Part shown: in pieces, positions 28,924 to 37,593 of the stretch | How the letters are laid out: each line of letters starts with the position of its first letter | Position numbering within the stretch: position 1 is the first letter of the stretch | NCBI RefSeq assembly: GCF_001440415.1 | Contig: NZ_LLYA01000169.1 | Coordinates: 1-60,669, forward strand | DNA from: Bradyrhizobium retamae | GTDB taxonomy: Bacteria; Pseudomonadota; Alphaproteobacteria; Rhizobiales; Xanthobacteraceae | Direction: 5' to 3' | DNA length: 60,669 nucleotides | Translations under genes and position numbers: made by a program | The notes under the pieces: generated by a model | What the model saw: only the letters and a program-made list of their open reading frames with translations | What the model was told of the DNA's origin: nothing | Databases searched by the model: none

Positions 28924-30521
28924 ATCAGATCACGCCTCCAGCCAAGGTCGAGATCATTCCCTCGAACGCGCCATTCTCGGAAGCGCAGCGCTCCTGGCTA
29001 AACGGGTTCTTTGCCGGGCTCCTGTCCGATGCGACGCCGTTGTCGGCTGAACAAGGCGCGGCCGTCATGCAGGGCGCGGCCGGCGATGGCGATGACGGCG
29101 AAGCGCCGTGGCACGACCAGACCATGCCGATCGCCGATCGCATGAAGCTTGCCGAGGGCCGGCCGTTGCGGCGGCGGATGATGGCGGCAATGGCGCAGCA
29201 GGATTGCGGCCAATGCGGCTATGACTGCCATAACTATTCCGAAGCGATCGCGAACAAGAGCGAAGCGCGGCTCAACCTCTGCGTCCCCGGCGGCAAGGAA
29301 ACCGCGCGGATGCTGAAGTCGCTTTATGAGGAAATCGACAAGGCACCGGCATCGTCATCGGCGCCTGCGGCAGCGGCGGCTGCGGTTGCGCCGACGGCTC
29401 CAGGCGAACCCGGTCGCTCGCGCGACAATCCCGCAAACGCAAAATTCCTGTCGCGACGACTGCTCAATGGCAAGGGCTCGGAGAAGGAGACCTGGCATAT
29501 CGAGTTCGATCTCTCCGGGTGTGGCCTCGACTATGTCGTGGGCGATTCGTTCGGCATCTTTGCGCGCAACGACATCGGCCTCGTCGACCAGATCATCGCG
29601 CTCTTGGGCGCATCGCATACGACGAAGGTGAGGGGAAGGACGCTGCGTGAAGTATTGCGCGACGACGTCTCACTGTCGCCGGCGCCGGATTCACTGTTCG
29701 AGTTGATCTCGTATCTGACCGGCGGCGCGCTCCGCGAGAAAGCCCGCGCGCTGGCGCAGGGCGAAGATCCCGATGGCGACGCGGCGACGCTCGACGTGAT
29801 GGCGGTCTTGCAGAAGTTCTCCCGCATCCGTCCGCATTCCGAGGCCTTTGTCGAAGCGCTGGAGCCGTTGCAGCCGCGGCTTTACTCGATCTCGTCGTCG
29901 CACAATGCGACGCCCGGAAAGCTGTCGCTAACGGTCGACTGCGTGCGTTACGAGGTCAACAAGCGTCGCCGTTTGGGACTGGCCTCGACATTCCTTGCCG
30001 AGCGCATCAGTCCCGGCGACGAGGTCAAGGTCTACGTACAGAAGGCCCATGGCTTCGCGCTGCCGCAAGACCCGAAGACCCCAATCATCATGGTCGGCCC
30101 CGGGACGGGTATCGCGCCGTTCCGCGCCTTCCTGCTCGATCGCCGCGCCACCGGCGCACCCGGCAAGAATTGGCTGTTCTTCGGCCATCAGCGCAGCGAT
30201 TGCGATTTCTTCTATGCCGACGAACTCAATGCGATGAAGACCTCGGGCCTCTTGACGCGGTTGTCACTGGCGTGGTCGCGCGATGGCAACAAGAAATTCT
30301 ACGTACAGGACCGCATGCGCGAGGTTGGCCGCGAGGTATGGACCTGGCTTGCCGAAGGCGCCCATGTCTACATCTGCGGGGATGCCAAGCGGATGGCCAA
30401 GGACGTCGAGCGCGCGCTGGTCGACATCGTCGCCCAATTCAGTGCCCGAACCACCGACGAGGCCGTCAGCTTCGTCGGGGAACTCAAGAAAAAGGGTCGG
30501 TTCCAGCAGGACGTTTACTAA
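28920..30521 (+). CDS. Fe-S/FAD/NADPH reductase, probable electron donor to NirA
   Basis: 533 residues. The C-terminal two thirds match the CysJ/CPR-type FAD-NADPH module: RLYSISSS (321-328) for FAD, GPGTGIAPFRAFL (393-405) for NADPH, and a C-terminal aromatic (ending QQDVY). The FMN/flavodoxin domain expected in CysJ is missing. In its place lies a small Fe-S domain with C96, C99, C103 and C121 (DCGQCGYDC, LCVPGG), joined by an Ala/Pro linker (140-165). So electrons likely pass NADPH, FAD, Fe-S, then NirA. Such genes are often labelled 'sulfite reductase subunit alpha'. Confidence 0.85.
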   Translation: MNQITPPAKVEIIPSNAPFSEAQRSWLNGFFAGLLSDATPLSAEQGAAVMQGAAGDGDDGEAPWHDQTMPIADRMKLAEGRPLRRRMMAAMAQQDCGQCGYDCHNYSEAIANKSEARLNLCVPGGKETARMLKSLYEEIDKAPASSSAPAAAAAAVAPTAPGEPGRSRDNPANAKFLSRRLLNGKGSEKETWHIEFDLSGCGLDYVVGDSFGIFARNDIGLVDQIIALLGASHTTKVRGRTLREVLRDDVSLSPAPDSLFELISYLTGGALREKARALAQGEDPDGDAATLDVMAVLQKFSRIRPHSEAFVEALEPLQPRLYSISSSHNATPGKLSLTVDCVRYEVNKRRRLGLASTFLAERISPGDEVKVYVQKAHGFALPQDPKTPIIMVGPGTGIAPFRAFLLDRRATGAPGKNWLFFGHQRSDCDFFYADELNAMKTSGLLTRLSLAWSRDGNKKFYVQDRMREVGREVWTWLAEGAHVYICGDAKRMAKDVERALVDIVAQFSARTTDEAVSFVGELKKKGRFQQDVY

Positions 30522-30699
30522 TTCGGTTCCAACCCACTCAAATCGGCCCGAATAAAATTCTCGCTCTGGTCGGAAAGAAGGGAAATTTCCCCTCGAAACG
30601 GAGTGCGCCGAAGCGCCCCCATCGCTATTTCTGCGGATATCTTGCATCCGGACGCGATCGATATTCCATATGCACTCGATGCTGCGTTGGAGATCGATC

Positions 30700-30852
30700 A
30701 TGCGCGAACTATCGGCGGAAGCCCGCCTGCACCTTTACGCACGCTCGGTGTCACGCCGTGCCGGCACCGGCTTTCACACCGCCGCGCTCTACAGCGCGTT
30801 CGCGCTCATTGCCGCCATCGTGTTCGGTACACTGTCGGTCCATCCGTTCTGA
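30700..30852 (+). CDS. Small single-pass membrane protein, unknown
   Basis: 50 residues: a charged N-terminal half (MRELSAEARLHLYARSVSRR) and a hydrophobic C-terminal helix (YSAFALIAAIVFGTLSV). A GGAG site lies 7 bases before the ATG. Its stop lies two bases from the end of the convergent pxpA. A palindrome GGGAAATTTCCC (about 30582-30593) lies upstream in the gap after the reductase gene. No family recognised. Confidence 0.5.
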   Translation: MRELSAEARLHLYARSVSRRAGTGFHTAALYSAFALIAAIVFGTLSVHPF

Positions 30853-30854
30853 GA

Positions 30855-31625
30855 TCAACGTGCCGTCTTGAACGGCGCGACCGTAATCCCCGCATCCTTC
30901 AACGCCTGACGAACGCCGCGCGCGATGTCGACTGCACCCGGCGTGTCGCCATGAATGCACACGGTGTCGGTGCGCATCTTGATCACCTTGCCGGTGACTG
31001 ACACCACCGCGCCGTCCTGCACCATCCGCACCACGCGATCGGCGATTTGTTTCGCATCATGCAGCACGGCGCCGGGCTTCTTGCGCGACACCAGTGAGCC
31101 ATTGTCCTCATAGGCGCGATCGGCAAACACCTCGTGCACCATCGGCAAATTGGCGGCATCGCCGGCCTGCACAAGCTTGGAATTGGCGAGCACCACGAAA
31201 ATCAGATTCGGATCGACCGCTTTGATGCCGTTGGCGATGGCTTTCGCCGTCATATCGTCCTCGCAGGCGACGTTGGAGAGCGCGCCATGCGCTTTGACGT
31301 GGGTAACCTTGTAACCGGCCGCGGTCGCAATCGCCTGCAGCGCGCCGATCTGGTAGACGATGAGGTTCTCGATCTCCGAAGACTTTAGGCCCGGGATCGG
31401 CCGCCGACCGAAGCCGTGCAGGTCGCGATATCCAGGGTGCGCGCCGACCGAGACGCCGCGCGCTTTCGCCAGTTCGACGGTGCGGCGCATGATGTCGGGA
31501 TCGCCGGCATGAAAGCCGCAGGCGACGTTCACCGACGTCGCAAGCTCGATCATCGCGGCGTCATTGCCCATTTCCCACGCGCCAAATCCTTCGCCGAGAT
31601 CGCAATTGAGGTCGATGGTTGTCAT
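30855..31625 (-). CDS. pxpA: 5-oxoprolinase subunit A (LamB/YcsF family)
   Basis: 256 residues, starts MTTIDLNCDLGEGFGAWEMG, the diagnostic opening of the family, followed by NVACGFHAGDP and HVKAHGALSN. With PxpB and PxpC it forms the ATP-dependent 5-oxoprolinase that opens the damaged-glutamine product 5-oxoproline to glutamate. Last gene of the three-gene operon. Confidence 0.93.
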   Translation of the reverse strand: MTTIDLNCDLGEGFGAWEMGNDAAMIELATSVNVACGFHAGDPDIMRRTVELAKARGVSVGAHPGYRDLHGFGRRPIPGLKSSEIENLIVYQIGALQAIATAAGYKVTHVKAHGALSNVACEDDMTAKAIANGIKAVDPNLIFVVLANSKLVQAGDAANLPMVHEVFADRAYEDNGSLVSRKKPGAVLHDAKQIADRVVRMVQDGAVVSVTGKVIKMRTDTVCIHGDTPGAVDIARGVRQALKDAGITVAPFKTAR

Positions 31626-31659
31626 GTTATCCGTCCGCTTCTCATGAGTGGATTGGTGG

Positions 31660-32715
31660 TCAGTCCGGGCCGGCTACGTCGGCCAGAGATACTGCGTGCC
31701 AGGTTCCGGCATCGACTGCGCTGACGGCGTGCCCTGCGACATTGGCATCGTGCAGCGCGTCGATGTTGAGATCAACGCTTTCGATAGCGCGCAGCCGCTC
31801 GGGCAAGGTGCGCAACAGTTCCGCAAATTTACGCGCTTCGGCCTGCGCTTCCGCCATGCTGACGGCGCGAAAGCGAAAGGCGCGCCCGGCGGGAATCTGT
31901 GCCAGTCGCCCGAGGTCGGCCGAAATCACAGTCGCGATCTTGGGATAGCCGCCGCTGGTGCCGCGATCCGGCATCAGCACGATCGGCTGGCCGTTACCGG
32001 GCACCTGCAGGCTGCCGTCGACGGTGCCGTCGGAGACGATGTTATGGCCGTGGAGGTGCTTGAGGGTAGGGCCTTCAAGCCGGTAACCCATCCGATCACT
32101 GGTCGCCGATATCTTCCACTCGCTGTCGACAAACAGCCTTTTGGTCTCATCAGTGAATTCGTCGTCCTGTGGACCCCAGACTATGCGGATCGGCGCGTCG
32201 GTTGCCGCCGGCAATTCGATCCGCCGTTCCGCCGCGCCGCTTGCGGCCTTCGCCGGTAGCTCGTCGCCGGTCTGCAGTGGGCGAGGATAGGGGCTGCCAA
32301 GGCCTGCGCGGGCATTGACGGCCAGGCTGCCGAACATCGGCTCACCGGAAATGCCGCCTTCAATCGCGAGATAGCTGAACGCGCCGCCGCGGGCGAAGCC
32401 GAGCGTCAGCGTCTCGCCATCGGCGATGGTTGCGGATGTATCCGGTGCCACGGCGCGGCCGGCGATATCGGCGTTGCGCGGGGCTCCCGTCAGCGCGACT
32501 CGGACCGCGCCGCCGCGCGCGGTAAATTTCGCCCCGAACGGGCCGACTTCGACGGCTGCCGTGAATGGCTCATTGCCAACCAGCGTGTTGGCGGCCGCCA
32601 GCGCCAGCCGATCCATTGCGCCACTCGGCACCAGTCCGTAGCGCTGGGCGCCGGGACGTCCGCCGTCCTGTACCGAACTCGCCGGGCCGATCGATGCAAC
32701 GACGAGCTTGTTCAT
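31660..32715 (-). CDS. pxpC: 5-oxoprolinase subunit C (biotin-dependent carboxyltransferase-like)
   Basis: 351 residues with the KipA/AHS2 features: SIGPASSVQDGGRPGAQRYG at residues 8-27 and DRMGYRLEG in the middle, and VPGNGQPIVLMPDRGTSGGY near 245-265. The ATG at 32715 overlaps the pxpB stop by four bases; the longer open frame upstream belongs to pxpB in another frame. No biotin domain is present, as usual. Confidence 0.92.
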   Translation of the reverse strand: MNKLVVASIGPASSVQDGGRPGAQRYGLVPSGAMDRLALAAANTLVGNEPFTAAVEVGPFGAKFTARGGAVRVALTGAPRNADIAGRAVAPDTSATIADGETLTLGFARGGAFSYLAIEGGISGEPMFGSLAVNARAGLGSPYPRPLQTGDELPAKAASGAAERRIELPAATDAPIRIVWGPQDDEFTDETKRLFVDSEWKISATSDRMGYRLEGPTLKHLHGHNIVSDGTVDGSLQVPGNGQPIVLMPDRGTSGGYPKIATVISADLGRLAQIPAGRAFRFRAVSMAEAQAEARKFAELLRTLPERLRAIESVDLNIDALHDANVAGHAVSAVDAGTWHAVSLADVAGPD

Positions 32716-33443
32716 GGGGCGATCTGCTCGGCAATGAATTCGCCGGCTTCGGCGGCGCGATCCTGCTCCGCAAACGTTTTGGCATCGACGGGCGTGAAGG
32801 TGACGTTGTCGCCCGGCTCCAGCAAAAAAATCGGGTCGCGATGAAGCTGGTAGGTGCGAACGGCCGTTCGTCCCAGAAGGTGCCAGCCGCTCGGGCCGGC
32901 GAGACACTGCACGCCGGTTTGCACCCCGCCGATCGAGATGGTGCCGGCCGGCGTCAGCAAGCGCGGATTCTGGCGCCGCGGCATATGGAGAGAATCCGCA
33001 AGCCCGCTGAGATAGGACCAGCCGGGCGTAAAGCCGATCATCGCGACCCGGTAGTCGCCGGCGATGTGCCGCGCCACGATCTCCTCGGGCGTCGTGTTGA
33101 GGGTTTTGGCAACGTCCTCGAGGTCGATGCCGTGCTCGCCGCCATAGACCACCGGAATGCGCCAATGCCGGGTTTTTGTCATCGCCGGTACCGGGAGCTG
33201 CGCGAGCGCAAGAATCCTTTCACCAAGCTCTTTGAAACCGATCTGGACCGGATCGTAGTGGACCAGCAGCGAACGATAGGTCGGCACCGTCTCAATGACG
33301 CCGGTGATCGGCTCAGCAGTCAGCGCACGGTCGAGCGCCAGCACCCGCCGGTTGGCGGCATCGTCAATCTTGCGGCTGAATTCCACCGTGATGGCGCTGT
33401 CGCCGCTCGGCAACAGGCGGGGCGGGGGTAGCGTTGCGGCCAT
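32712..33443 (-). CDS. pxpB: 5-oxoprolinase subunit B (KipI/AHS1 family)
   Basis: 243 residues. Typical elements are LLPSGDSAITVEFS near the N-terminus, GFTPGWSYLSGL and TPAGTISIGGVQTGVQ in the second half. The start at 33443 was chosen because the frame upstream reads through the repeat element at 33481. First gene of the pxpB-pxpC-pxpA operon. Confidence 0.9.
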   Translation of the reverse strand: MAATLPPPRLLPSGDSAITVEFSRKIDDAANRRVLALDRALTAEPITGVIETVPTYRSLLVHYDPVQIGFKELGERILALAQLPVPAMTKTRHWRIPVVYGGEHGIDLEDVAKTLNTTPEEIVARHIAGDYRVAMIGFTPGWSYLSGLADSLHMPRRQNPRLLTPAGTISIGGVQTGVQCLAGPSGWHLLGRTAVRTYQLHRDPIFLLEPGDNVTFTPVDAKTFAEQDRAAEAGEFIAEQIAP

Positions 33444-33480
33444 GGCCTCTAAACTGTCTCGCAGCTTTGGCTTTGGTTTT

Positions 33481-33530
33481 GAGCATGACCTCTTCGGAAA
33501 AAGCGGTACCCACTTTTCCGGATCATGCTC
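33481..33530. repeat. Rhizobiales-type palindromic repeat upstream of pxpB
   Basis: Outer arms GAGCATGA (33481-33488) and TCATGCTC (33523-33530) are complementary, and inner GGAAAA and TTTTCC also pair. The sequence resembles a short repeat containing GATCATGCTC and CCACTTTTCCGG that is widespread in Bradyrhizobium. It lies in the divergent pxpB/RraA-type promoter region; the rest of that gap shows no gene. Confidence 0.7.
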
Positions 33531-33732
33531 TTGTGCTGGGCTCAACCTGTAGCGTGTTTTGCTCGCGAGTGGAATTCGCAACGCGCGAAATCCGCCAGTA
33601 AGTTCAATAAATTAATCTGCAGTCCGACGATAAGATGTTATGATCGCGCTTCTTTCCACCGACCCTTGACGCGATGTCTGCGCTTCGCAAGATGCGCTAC
33701 CTTTCAACGATCCTCCGGAGCCTGCATTCCAG

Positions 33733-34431
33733 ATGTCCCTGTCCCCCGAAGCCATCGCAACCCTGTCCGGCGTCTCGACCGCCACCATCACCACCGTGCT
33801 GCTCAAGAAGGGCCTGCGAAACGTCTGGATGCGCGGCACCAAGCCGCTGCGGCCGGGGCAGCCGCGGTTGGTCGGACCGGCCTTTACGCTGCGCTTCGTA
33901 CCCGCGCGCGAGGATCTCGCCACGCCCGAGTCATGGTCGTCGCCGATTTCGACCCGCACCGCGATTGAAGCGATGCCGAAAGGCTGCATCGCGGTGGTCG
34001 ATGCCATGGGCGTCTCCGATGCCGGCATCTTCGGCGACATCCTCTGCGCCCGCATGGTCAAGCGCGGCGTTGCGGCGCTGATCACCGATGGCGTGGTGCG
34101 CGATGTCGAAGGCGTGCTCGGCACCAATCTCCCGGTCTGGTGCGACGGCTTCGCCGCGCCGCCTTCCGTGGCGGGGCTTACCTTCGTGGGCTGGGGCGAG
34201 CCGATCGGCTGCGGCGGGGTCGCGGTATTCCCGAACGATATCGTCGTCGCCGACCAGGACGGCGCCGTGCTGATCCCGCAGGCCCTGCTCGACCACGTGC
34301 TGGCCGAAGGGCCGGAGCAGGAACGGATGGAAGCCTGGATCGTCAACGAGGTGAACAACGGCGCGGCATTGCCCGGCCTCTATCCGATGAACGCCGAGAC
34401 CAAGGCGCGCTACGCCGCGACCAAGAAATAA
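33733..34431 (+). CDS. RraA family protein (aldolase/regulator fold)
   Basis: 232 residues with the RraA core: GCIAVVDAMG, AGIFGDILCARMVKRGVAALITDGVVRD, and the acidic metal-site region DIVVADQDGAVLIP. In E. coli RraA inhibits RNase E, but most genomic paralogues are thought to be 4-hydroxy-4-methyl-2-oxoglutarate or oxaloacetate lyases. The GDILCARM and DGVVRD residues that bind metal and pyruvate in the lyases are present, favouring the enzyme. A cupin gene follows 23 bases downstream. Confidence 0.8.
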   Translation: MSLSPEAIATLSGVSTATITTVLLKKGLRNVWMRGTKPLRPGQPRLVGPAFTLRFVPAREDLATPESWSSPISTRTAIEAMPKGCIAVVDAMGVSDAGIFGDILCARMVKRGVAALITDGVVRDVEGVLGTNLPVWCDGFAAPPSVAGLTFVGWGEPIGCGGVAVFPNDIVVADQDGAVLIPQALLDHVLAEGPEQERMEAWIVNEVNNGAALPGLYPMNAETKARYAATKK

Positions 34432-34454
34432 CTTCAACAGGCAGAGGCAACTCC

Positions 34455-34859
34455 ATGGAAATCCATCTCGCAGGCTCCCGGCCGACGCGCCGGGCGCCGA
34501 CTGAATATTTCACCGGCACGGTGCTGCAGGATCCGATCATCCAGACCGAGGCGCCGGCACGGCTGGCCTCGACGCGCGTCTCCTTTGAGCCCGGAGCGCG
34601 CACGGCGTGGCATACGCATCCGCTGGGTCAGACGCTCTACGTCATCTCGGGGGTCGGGCGGGTGCAGGCCAAGGGCGGTCCGATCAGGGAAATCCGGCCC
34701 GGCGATGTCGTCTGGATTCCGCCCGGCGAGAAGCACTGGCATGGTGCTTCGCCGACCAACGCCATGACCCACATCGCCATGCAGGAAGCGCTCGACGGCA
34801 GTTACGTGACCTGGATGGAGCACGTGACCGACGCGGAATATTCCGAGAAGGTCGGCTGA
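34455..34859 (+). CDS. Small cupin protein (mandelonitrile lyase-like group)
   Basis: 134 residues, single beta-barrel cupin: FEPGARTAWHTHPLGQTLYV carries the metal-binding histidines and RPGDVVWIPPGEKHWHGAS the second motif. Related proteins include manganese-dependent hydroxynitrile lyases, but most have no known substrate. Probably co-transcribed with the RraA-family gene. Confidence 0.82.
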   Translation: MEIHLAGSRPTRRAPTEYFTGTVLQDPIIQTEAPARLASTRVSFEPGARTAWHTHPLGQTLYVISGVGRVQAKGGPIREIRPGDVVWIPPGEKHWHGASPTNAMTHIAMQEALDGSYVTWMEHVTDAEYSEKVG

Positions 34860-34871
34860 GTTCCTGCCGCT

Positions 34872-35225
34872 TCACATCCGCTGCGCGGTCCAGGTGCCGG
34901 AGCACAGGGCTGCGCGCCATGTGCCCGATCCTGACGTGCCCGTGAGAACGCCGGAGCCGACGGCTCGCTTCATGCCGCTCGCAAGAGTCACGCGGATGGC
35001 GCCGGCTTCTGCTACGCGGCCGGAGGCCGTGACAGCCGCGTTGCGGGAGGCGATCTGACCATTGTTGATTCCGATCGAGACCGAGGCGACGCTGCTGCAG
35101 GCGGCGTTCGACGAGGCGATCTGCACATTCCAGTCGCCGTCGAATGTTGCGGCTGCGGATGGCGTCGTGGTGGCCAACACGGCAAGTAGCGAAACGGCGA
35201 CGGCAGATTTGCGAAGACTTCCCAT
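34872..35225 (-). CDS. Secreted hypothetical protein
   Basis: 117 residues with a signal peptide (MGSLRKSAVAVSLLAVLATT, cleavage near SAAATF) and a small Ser/Thr/Gly-rich domain with two cysteines (NAACSSVASV; ALCSGTWTAQRM), starting FDGDWNVQI. The repeated pattern 'DG.W...' resembles lipocalin-like or META-like secreted domains but I cannot assign a family. An in-frame ATG at 35255 is rejected because the signal peptide begins at 35225. Confidence 0.6.
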   Translation of the reverse strand: MGSLRKSAVAVSLLAVLATTTPSAAATFDGDWNVQIASSNAACSSVASVSIGINNGQIASRNAAVTASGRVAEAGAIRVTLASGMKRAVGSGVLTGTSGSGTWRAALCSGTWTAQRM

Positions 35226-35370
35226 GGCGTGCCCCTGTTGTTTGGACACGTCCATAGTTCCACAGCCGTTCCAAGACGACCGTGACTGTCATCACGCGCC
35301 GGACGTGGGGCAAGACCTCAAAGAAGGCTCTGCCCAACAGTGTCACAGTCGTCCAAAATGACGCGACGAG

Positions 35371-36225
35371 TCAGTTGACGCGGGTCCAGGTCTGGCCGCC
35401 GCAGAACATGCCGCCGAAGGCGCAGCCCTGAACGCGCAGACTGTCGGTGCCCTTGAGCGCGATCGTGGAATCGTAGGTGCTGCCGGTGTTCGGATCGAAA
35501 ATCCGGCCGCTCCACTTGTCCTTGCCGGGCTTCATGTTGATCAGGACCTGCTCGCCGTTCTGGTTCGACTTCTTGTCGACGGAGTAGCCGCAGAGATTGG
35601 GGCCGCACGGTTCGATCCGCACCTTGCCTTCCTTCTCCTCCGTCAGCCAAACGCCGAGCGGTGAGTTAGCAGGCGGCGCCGCCGAATCTGCCGGAGCCGC
35701 GGCCTGTTTTTGTTGCTGCGGTGGTGGCGCCGGCGCGGCAACGGGAGCTGGTGCTGGCGGGACTGCCGGCGCGGCGTTCTGTTGCACTGGGGGAGCAGCG
35801 GGCGCTGCCGCCGCAGGCGCGGCGGCGTCAGTCGGCGCAACGGCCGCCGTCGTGCTCGACGGCGCTGCCGTTGCCGCGGCGGGAGCGGCCGGAGCAGGGG
35901 CAGCAGGTGCCGGCGCAGTAGCAGGGGCAGCCGCTTGCTCCGCTGGTGCCGGCGCGGTCGGCGCTGGCGCAGTCTCGGGGGCGGCCTGCGGGGCGGTCTT
36001 TGCCTGCTGCGGAGCCTTCCTGGTCGGACGATCAAGATCGCCTTCCTCGCCGCGCGCGCGTTTGGTCTTCTTGCCGGTATTGTCGTAGACGCCCGGAATG
36101 GAAACGGTGCCGCGATCGGGATCGATCGTAATGGTGCGGCCGCCATACTCGAAAGTGTACTGCGCCTGTGCAGTGGTGACGGTGCCAGCCAGCAAGAGCG
36201 CGGCGATAGCGAGGCACTTCTTCAT
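35371..36225 (-). CDS. Secreted DUF2147 family protein with Ala/Pro linker
   Basis: 284 residues. Signal peptide MKKCLAIAALLLAGTVTTAQ; a short region ending in a basic patch; an Ala/Pro/Gln-rich linker of about 110 residues (70-185); then a C-terminal DUF2147-type domain (GVWLTEEKEGKVRIEPCG, WSGRIFDPNTGSTYDS) with conserved cysteines. A very strong AGGAGG ribosome site precedes the ATG. DUF2147 proteins are periplasmic, of unknown function, and often appear under cell-envelope stress. Confidence 0.75.
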   Translation of the reverse strand: MKKCLAIAALLLAGTVTTAQAQYTFEYGGRTITIDPDRGTVSIPGVYDNTGKKTKRARGEEGDLDRPTRKAPQQAKTAPQAAPETAPAPTAPAPAEQAAAPATAPAPAAPAPAAPAAATAAPSSTTAAVAPTDAAAPAAAAPAAPPVQQNAAPAVPPAPAPVAAPAPPPQQQKQAAAPADSAAPPANSPLGVWLTEEKEGKVRIEPCGPNLCGYSVDKKSNQNGEQVLINMKPGKDKWSGRIFDPNTGSTYDSTIALKGTDSLRVQGCAFGGMFCGGQTWTRVN

Positions 36226-36244
36226 TATAACGACCTCCTGAACA

Positions 36245-36306
36245 GGGAATCCGGATTCCCGCAGCTACTACGCAGCGATAGCTTCACTCAACGTGATCCA
36301 GATCAC
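36245..36306. promoter_or_regulatory. Two palindromes in the DUF2147/DUF1993 divergent region
   Basis: GGGAATCCGGATTCCC (36245-36260) is a perfect 16-base palindrome 19 bases before the secreted-protein start. GTGATCCAGATCAC (36293-36306) is an inverted repeat with a two-base centre resembling CRP/FNR-family half-sites (TGAT-N4-ATCA). Operator function is inference. The remainder of the gap 36226-36519 is AT-richer than its surroundings and shows no gene. Confidence 0.4.
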
Positions 36307-36519
36307 TTTCGAACTATAAGTCGTGTACTAGCCGCTTTGGTTCAATTCGACTGCGGCAGTCTAAATTGCGCCCAATGGACGGTCAATTTCCTCAGAAAAT
36401 AGGCTTGTCCAACCGAGCATCGATCGAACCAGGCGGAATAAATTCTAAATGACATTCTGAATCGATGGCGCCGATCTAAACCAGATATCGGCGTGGTGCC
36501 AGTCGGAGAAATTGCAATC

Positions 36520-37032
36520 GTGACCATCTCGCTCTACGAGGCTTCCGTCGGCGTGTTCGTGCCTTATCTCGGAAATCTGTCCGGTCTTCTCGACAAGGCC
36601 GCCGCCCATCCTGAAGCCCGAAACATCGATCCCGCTGTCCTCCTGAACATGCGGCTCTCAGCCACCATGTACAGCCTGAAGCAGCAGGTAGCAGAAGCCA
36701 ATCGGCATGCGGTCGTTGCCTGCGCGATGCTGGCCGGCCATGCGCCTCACGAATTTTCGGATGCCGAGCCCGACATTACGGAGCTCAAGTCGCGGATATC
36801 GGAGGCGATCGATTTCCTGCAGGATCTGCCGCGTGCCGAGATCGAAGCCGCCGCCGACAAGGAAGTCGCATTCACGTTCAAGAACGGGACGCAGCGGAAA
36901 TTCACCGGAAAATCGTTGCTGTTGACGTTCAGCGTTCCGCAGTTCTTCTTTCATGTCACGACGGCCTACGACATCATGCGCCATGCCGGTGTCGATCTGG
37001 CCAAGAAGGATTTCCTGGGGCCGCCGAAATAG
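36520..37032 (+). CDS. DUF1993 family protein
   Basis: 170 residues, all-helical, starting MTISLYEASVGVFVPYLGNL. The pattern NMRLSATMYSLKQQVAEANRHA and the end FFFHVTTAYDIMRHAGVDLAKKDFLG match DUF1993, a DinB-like four-helix fold. A GTG start at 36520 is chosen because a GGAG site lies 11 bases before it and it matches the family start. Function unknown; family members are thought to be cytoplasmic. Confidence 0.8.
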   Translation: MTISLYEASVGVFVPYLGNLSGLLDKAAAHPEARNIDPAVLLNMRLSATMYSLKQQVAEANRHAVVACAMLAGHAPHEFSDAEPDITELKSRISEAIDFLQDLPRAEIEAAADKEVAFTFKNGTQRKFTGKSLLLTFSVPQFFFHVTTAYDIMRHAGVDLAKKDFLGPPK

Positions 37033-37051
37033 CCGTCAACAATAGCGGAAG

Positions 37052-37477
37052 TTACGCCTCGCCGTTGTCCTTGCGGGCCAGATTCGCCGCGGCGTTACGC
37101 CCGGCCATCTCGCTCTTCAATTGCTCGAAGCGTCGGCGCGCGTCGCTTTCGCGATCGTCGACCATCTGGATCGCGGCTTCCCTCGACATCGGCCCGGTGA
37201 CGATCGGCGTGGAATTCTCTCCGATGGTCTCGTCGACGTAATAACCGCCATTGTCGAGGCGGACCGTCCATTTGAAACGGATCGCGGTCATCGGACCGGG
37301 ACCGAACTTGCAGTAGCCGTGAGCCTCGATGGGCGGAGGAGGCGTGGGGATGGGCGGAGGTCCCACCGGCTTCTGTGCGGCAACCGCAGGCTTTTCGGGT
37401 TCGCGACGGCTTTCCGGCGGGTCAAGAATGCTGGCGATGGTCGCCAGGGCGTTGTCGGTCGGGTCGCTTTGGGTCAC
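37052..37477 (-). CDS. Hypothetical protein, proline-rich N-terminal half
   Basis: 141 residues. Residues 20-50 are proline-rich (VGPPPIPTPPPPIEAHGY), then a compact domain (KFGPGPMTAIRFKWTVRLDNGG) and a charged helical C-terminus (DDRESDARRRFEQLKSEMAG). No signal peptide and no recognised family. Codon use is like its neighbours, so it is probably a real cytoplasmic protein. Confidence 0.55.
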   Translation of the reverse strand: MTQSDPTDNALATIASILDPPESRREPEKPAVAAQKPVGPPPIPTPPPPIEAHGYCKFGPGPMTAIRFKWTVRLDNGGYYVDETIGENSTPIVTGPMSREAAIQMVDDRESDARRRFEQLKSEMAGRNAAANLARKDNGEA

Positions 37478-37593
37478 GATTCAGCCTCCGGATCGAGCCG
37501 TTTGCGGAATCAGTATCCGTCGCCGCCCACGGCCCTTTCCTTGCTTCCGAATAAAGCCAGGCTTTGTCAATCCGTGGCTTTTTTGGGGCGTAG

